In this document: positions 59,355 through 64,000 of the stretch, in pieces | How positions within the stretch are numbered: position 1 is the first letter of the stretch | Layout of the letters: every line of letters starts with the position of its first letter | Position numbers and translations under genes: made by a program | Notes under the pieces: generated by a model | Told to the model about the DNA's origin: nothing | What the model saw: only the letters and a program-made list of their open reading frames with translations | The model's database searches: none | Assembly: GCA_003216415.1 (NCBI GenBank) | Contig: QCIY01000006.1 | Coordinates: forward strand, 1 to 64,000 | DNA length: 64,000 nt | Direction: 5' to 3' | From: Prochlorococcus sp. AG-402-O16 | Lineage (GTDB): Bacteria > Cyanobacteriota > Cyanobacteriia > PCC-6307 > Cyanobiaceae

Positions 59355-60377
59355 TTAGTCCCAACCTGAATCTTTCATCAATTTTATTGCAAGAGAGTTA
59401 TTTAACCCAAGGTCTTCTACAGTTACTTTATCGGGAATAAACTCTCCAAAGTCTTTGACAATTGGATTTTGATTAACCTCTTTTAATGGATGTTCAAAAG
59501 TAGGGGCAGCAAGGCCTTTACTTCCCTCTGGAGATGCCAAATATTCAAGAAGCTTAATAGCTTCATTTTTGTTTGTTGCGTATTTAGCTAACCCACCAGC
59601 GCTAATATTTACATGAGCAGGATTTGGCGTAATTACAGAAGTTCTCTTTGCATATAAGGCATCTCTTCTACCATTAACACCAGCTAACATTCTTGCTACA
59701 TAATAATGATTAACAATACCTACTCCACATTTTTTCTTAGAAACAGCTCTAATTATTGAAATATCACCTGGGAAGAAAGGTTGGGAAACATTAGAAATCA
59801 TTCCACTTAACCAAGATTTAGTTAGTGATTCACCTTTGTTAACTATTTGATTAGCTACTAAAGATTGATTATATGGACTTTTTCTATTCCTTAAGCATAC
59901 TTTTCCTTTTAAAGATGGGTCAGCTAGATCTGTGTAGTCCCTAATCTTGCTTACATCTACAACTTTTGGATTGGCGACCATAACTCTTACTCTTCTGGTT
60001 AATGCATACCATTCCTTATTTTTATCCTTTAGCCCAGTTGGAACATCATTTTCTAAAGAATTTGATTCTATACGTTGAAGCAATCCAGCTTTAGCCGCAT
60101 TAGTAATTCTTGCTGCATCAACTAACAATATTAAATCTGCTTGAGAATTTTTTCCCTCTCTCTTTAACCTTTCAATTAAAGATATTCCTGCAGCTTCTAT
60201 AAGTCTAACTTTGATTCCTGTTTCATCTGCAAACTGTTTATAGACACTTCTATCAGTATTGTAATGTCTCCCAGAATAAACTTTGACCTCTTTTTGTGTT
60301 GAATTAGCGGGTATATTTAAATTCAGTAAAAATGTACATGTTAGTGCTGAGTAAAATAGTTTTTTTAGATTTTGCAC
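59355..60377 (-). CDS. Fe(3+) ABC transporter substrate-binding protein (FutA/IdiA-like)
   Basis: EVKVYSGRHYNTDRSVYKQFADETGIKVRLIEA. Confidence 0.93.
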   Translation of the reverse strand: MQNLKKLFYSALTCTFLLNLNIPANSTQKEVKVYSGRHYNTDRSVYKQFADETGIKVRLIEAAGISLIERLKREGKNSQADLILLVDAARITNAAKAGLLQRIESNSLENDVPTGLKDKNKEWYALTRRVRVMVANPKVVDVSKIRDYTDLADPSLKGKVCLRNRKSPYNQSLVANQIVNKGESLTKSWLSGMISNVSQPFFPGDISIIRAVSKKKCGVGIVNHYYVARMLAGVNGRRDALYAKRTSVITPNPAHVNISAGGLAKYATNKNEAIKLLEYLASPEGSKGLAAPTFEHPLKEVNQNPIVKDFGEFIPDKVTVEDLGLNNSLAIKLMKDSGWD

Positions 60378-60479
60378 TTTTTCAAAATAGTATCTATGGT
60401 TACTTTATATCTAACTTCATAAATAGGCCTCTTTAGGCGAATTTCTATACATTAATATGTATCATTTTTTATACCGAAA

Positions 60480-61145
60480 ATGAATTTTTTAACTCATCAA
60501 CTATTGAATTCTGAAGAATTAGATATTCTTAGGAAATCATTAAACAAAGAAGAGAAATTCTGGCAAGATGGCAAGCAAACTGCTGGAAAACATGCCGCAA
60601 AGGTGAAAAATAATTTACAACTTAGAAGAGATTCAGATTTATCAAAAAAGTTTTCTGGATTAATCACAAAAAAGATTCTTAGTAATGATTTAATTAAGAG
60701 CTTCGCTTTACCTAAAAAAGTTCATGGAACAATCTTCTCAAAATCTAAAAGTGGGATGAAATATGGGCGTCATATTGATAACGCTTATATGTCATCTGGA
60801 AGAGCTGACTTATCTTTTACAATATTTTTAAGTAACAAAGAAAACTATACAGGTGGTGAATTATCAATTGAGAGTTTCAACTCAGAAAAAATATTTAAAC
60901 TGGACGCAGGGGAAATAATAGTTTATCCAAGTACATATTTACATTCAGTAGAAGAAGTGATTTCTGGTGAAAGATTAGTATTTATTGGTTGGATTGAAAG
61001 CTATGTAAAAAGCATTGAAGAAAGAGAATATTTATTTGATATAGATGCCGCTGCCAGATCATTAATTACTAAATATGGCAGATCGGAGGAAGTAGACCTC
61101 ATCTATAAATCGTATTCCAATCTTTTAAGAAGATTAGGAGATTAG
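60480..61145 (+). CDS. PKHD-type 2OG-Fe(II) hydroxylase (PiuC-like)
   Basis: FWQDGKQTAGKHAAKVKNN, YGRHIDNAYM, DLSFTIFLSNKENYTGGELSIE, VYPSTYLHSVEEV. Confidence 0.92.
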   Translation: MNFLTHQLLNSEELDILRKSLNKEEKFWQDGKQTAGKHAAKVKNNLQLRRDSDLSKKFSGLITKKILSNDLIKSFALPKKVHGTIFSKSKSGMKYGRHIDNAYMSSGRADLSFTIFLSNKENYTGGELSIESFNSEKIFKLDAGEIIVYPSTYLHSVEEVISGERLVFIGWIESYVKSIEEREYLFDIDAAARSLITKYGRSEEVDLIYKSYSNLLRRLGD

Positions 61146-61206
61146 TCTTGAATCATTTTATACATTACATAGAAAAACTTTTTCTAAATAACTAAAATAA
61201 AAAATA

Positions 61207-61464
61207 TTGATTCAGAATTTATCAATGCCAAAAAAAAGCTCAATTGCAATATTTTTAGCTGCAACAAGCGCTCTAGCTATCTCATCTGCAGAAAATACAA
61301 CCCTAAAAGCGGGAGAAAATGATTTAGGAGGTTTAAAAGAATGGAATACTGATATGCCTCTTGATGCTGATTTCAAATTAGATGCTAGAGCTCAAGAATT
61401 AGCAGATGAGTCTGCAGAATCGAGTGTTTGCATACCTATAGGTGAAGGAGAGAATTGTTGGTAA
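61207..61464 (+). CDS. small secreted hypothetical protein
   Basis: signal peptide and C-terminal CIPIGEGENCW; likely start is the internal MPKKSS (61228). Confidence 0.65.
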   Translation: MIQNLSMPKKSSIAIFLAATSALAISSAENTTLKAGENDLGGLKEWNTDMPLDADFKLDARAQELADESAESSVCIPIGEGENCW

Positions 61465-61486
61465 GTTTAATTTAAACACTTAAAAA

Positions 61487-61513
61487 AAAACACCCTAGAT
61501 TGGGTGTTTTTTT
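61487..61513. terminator. bidirectional terminator between convergent genes
   Basis: AAAAAACACCCTAGATTGGGTGTTTTTTT. Confidence 0.8.
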
Positions 61514-61544
61514 ATGTCATATTAGTTTTAAGTAAAACTAATAA

Positions 61545-62837
61545 TTAGAATTTGAACTTTGTAGTAAGAAGCATACCAAATATGTCATCTTCTTCGTCTG
61601 CTGCAATGTCATTTCCACCAAAGATAGCAGGTGTTATTTCCATTGAATCATTTGGTCTGAAGGAATAATAAAGTTCCCAAACTTGAGGATCAACTTCACC
61701 AGTTGCTCCACCACCTTGAACCTCAGTAGCTGCTAAAGGTTGTGTGAATGCAAAACCGATTCTGTCATCAGCTTGGATCATATCTTTCCAAGTAAATCCT
61801 ACAAAGTAACTAGTTGCTTCTGTAGTATTACCAGCAGTAAATACTCCACCGTAAGATTTAGTATCATAACCGAAAGAAATATCAGGTATGTTGGTACCGT
61901 ATTCCTCTGGCATCCAGTAAGCTCTTAGAGCTAAACCATTTGAATCTCTAGCTACTTGCCTACCTAATGCAGTAGCGTTGTAATCATGAGCTGTCCAGTT
62001 GCGAGCAGTGGATAAAGTTCCTGAGACATGCCATCTATCAGCAGTATATGCAAGCTGTGTATCCCACTTCAATGGGCTATCAGGAGAGAAGAAACCTTCG
62101 TCCTCATCAGCTTCCTTATCAACCACGCCGGTAGCAAAACCAAATCCATTATCAAGTTCGTACTTAATTCCAAGACCTACATCAGTACTTGCTCCAAAGT
62201 TACTATTTCCACCAAGTTTGAAAGATTTAAGTGCGCCTGGTTTGTAAATAGAAGGAGTGATATACATGTAATAGTTTTCAATCCTTGGACCTACAAAGGC
62301 TGTAATTTTTTCACCAACTGGGAAGGTATACCACATTTTATCTACCTCAAGTAGATCACTATTATCTTTAGTCTCTATATGGTAAAAGTACTTGTTTTTC
62401 CATACATCACCTTGTTCACCAGTTTTAAGACGAACATAAAGATTATCATCGCCTGTAAAACTTGTATTTAAGTCCCATTTGTATGTGTAACCTGTTGAAG
62501 TACCTTCATCAGTTGCATTTCCTGTTATTTCGTCAGCACCATCAATTGCACCGACCCACATAACAGCAACACCACCCATAACGGTAGTATCTGAAAAGGT
62601 GCCAGCTTCAAAAATATTTTGTTGAACATCAAGACCGTTATTACCGCCTTTAATGTTTGCTACATCACTAATATCGTTAGTGAAAGTTTTGCTGTCAAAT
62701 TTTGGAGATTTCTTTTTTTTGCTACGAGAGTAGCTATTCATTTCCTCAATATTGACAATATCGGAAGCCTGAGCAGTCATTGGAGCTAATAAGCTCAAAG
62801 TTGCCCCCGCCACCAACATTTGTTGGAAGAGTTTCAT
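61545..62837 (-). CDS. Som-like cyanobacterial (iron-uptake-type) porin
   Basis: signal peptide; NIEEMNSYS; C-terminal barrel strands SMEITPAIFGGND...LLTTKFKF. Confidence 0.88.
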   Translation of the reverse strand: MKLFQQMLVAGATLSLLAPMTAQASDIVNIEEMNSYSRSKKKKSPKFDSKTFTNDISDVANIKGGNNGLDVQQNIFEAGTFSDTTVMGGVAVMWVGAIDGADEITGNATDEGTSTGYTYKWDLNTSFTGDDNLYVRLKTGEQGDVWKNKYFYHIETKDNSDLLEVDKMWYTFPVGEKITAFVGPRIENYYMYITPSIYKPGALKSFKLGGNSNFGASTDVGLGIKYELDNGFGFATGVVDKEADEDEGFFSPDSPLKWDTQLAYTADRWHVSGTLSTARNWTAHDYNATALGRQVARDSNGLALRAYWMPEEYGTNIPDISFGYDTKSYGGVFTAGNTTEATSYFVGFTWKDMIQADDRIGFAFTQPLAATEVQGGGATGEVDPQVWELYYSFRPNDSMEITPAIFGGNDIAADEEDDIFGMLLTTKFKF

Positions 62838-62981
62838 TTTGCCTCACACAATATAAAAACCCAGGATTTGGGTACTTATACTGTATCGGAGGTAACCAAA
62901 AAATAAAGCCATATAAGTTTCAATTAGGTGTAACTTTTGATACATTGACTCCTATTGCTTCTTTTTAAAAATTATCTACAT

Positions 62982-63851
62982 TTAATTCTTAATCAGTGGA
63001 TAGTCTAAGGATTCTCTTTCCGATACCCATGATGATGCAACTTCTCTAGCTAATTTTCTAATCTTTTCAATGTATTGAGCGCGATCTGTAACTGAAATAA
63101 CTCCCCTTGCATCAAGCAAATTAAAGGTATGACTACATTTTAGAACAAAATCAAGAGCGGGATAAGTTAATTTTTTAATGATTAAAGAATTTGCTTCATC
63201 TTGATAAATTTCAAATAATTTCCTGAGATTATCAGGACTAGAACCATTAAAATTATATGAACATTGACTTTTTTCAAATTGAAGCCAAATATCACTATAT
63301 TTCAGATTTTTGTTCCAATCTAAGTCCCAAATACTCTCTTTATCCTGCAAGAACATTGCGATCCTCTCTAATCCATAGGTGATTTCTATGGGAATTGGAT
63401 TACAATCTAATCCCCCGCATTGCTGGAAATAGGTAAATTGAGTAACTTCCATACCATCCAACCAAACTTCCCAACCTACTCCCCAGGCACCAAGAGTTGG
63501 TGACTCCCAGTTATCTTCCACGAATCTAATATCATGATTTTTAGGATTAATTCCAAGGGACTCCAATGATATTAGATATTTTTCCTGTATTCCGTCTGGT
63601 GATGGCTTAATTATTACTTGATATTGAAAGTAATGTTGAGCCCTATTGGGATTATCGCCAAACCTTCCATCTGTTGGCCTTCTACATGGTTCTGAATATG
63701 CAACACTCCAAGGTTCCGGTCCAATAGCCCTTAAAAAAGTATGCGGATTCATCGTCCCAGCCCCTTTTTCAGTATCATATGGTTGCATTATTAAGCACCC
63801 TTCTTCAGACCAGAATTTATTTAAGTTTTGAATTATATCCTGAAAAAACAT
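62982..63851 (-). CDS. glyQ: glycyl-tRNA synthetase alpha subunit
   Basis: [48 protein letters not shown]. Confidence 0.98.
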   Translation of the reverse strand: MFFQDIIQNLNKFWSEEGCLIMQPYDTEKGAGTMNPHTFLRAIGPEPWSVAYSEPCRRPTDGRFGDNPNRAQHYFQYQVIIKPSPDGIQEKYLISLESLGINPKNHDIRFVEDNWESPTLGAWGVGWEVWLDGMEVTQFTYFQQCGGLDCNPIPIEITYGLERIAMFLQDKESIWDLDWNKNLKYSDIWLQFEKSQCSYNFNGSSPDNLRKLFEIYQDEANSLIIKKLTYPALDFVLKCSHTFNLLDARGVISVTDRAQYIEKIRKLAREVASSWVSERESLDYPLIKN

Positions 63852-64000
63852 CTATTTAAAAGTCTAAAAATTTAGAGCATTACCATAAAATATAATAACA
63901 AAACTGCCTGAAAAGAAGAACAAAAACAATTTATTAAAAAATTATCGATTTTGATTAACAACAGTAATAATCAAATCTAGTTTCCAAAATAAATTTACAG

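Overview
The window is a very AT-rich picocyanobacterial chromosome segment. I infer high-light Prochlorococcus from psbD/psbC, ycf4, petM, several Hli proteins, split pntA/pntB, an NTRC-type thioredoxin reductase and a Som-type porin. It divides into four parts. (1) 0-22 kb is an accessory-looking stretch full of tiny ORFs, an hli cluster and a composition-discordant glycine-rich outer-membrane-like gene (718-2403). It also holds SelO, SRAP, SYLF and cupin genes and a candidate structured RNA near 8.17-8.34 kb. (2) 22.4-26.4 kb is a same-strand cassette of ferritin-like protein, NodU/CmcH carbamoyltransferase, a tiny DUF5989-like membrane protein and an SGNH-like protein. (3) 26.4-50.9 kb is conserved core: ychF, HlyD-like, polA, cysS, dxr, pnt genes, trxB/NTRC, infA, ycf39, petM, ilvN, ycf4, psbDC, maf and cobQ. 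(4) 51.5-59.3 kb is an island on the 3' side of tRNA-Ser(CGA). It carries several degenerate copies of the tRNA 3' end and associated repeats, which delimit cargo modules: rhomboid, CP12-tail-like mini-protein, lipoprotein barrel, pilin-like protein with an EEARKA repeat tail, and an MBL+Rieske fusion. No recombinase gene is visible. The serial tRNA-remnant architecture is the most interesting signal. It resembles tRNA-targeting integrative elements known from Prochlorococcus (tycheposons), seen here as recombinase-less scars. Family calls come from motif recognition only; no searches were run.
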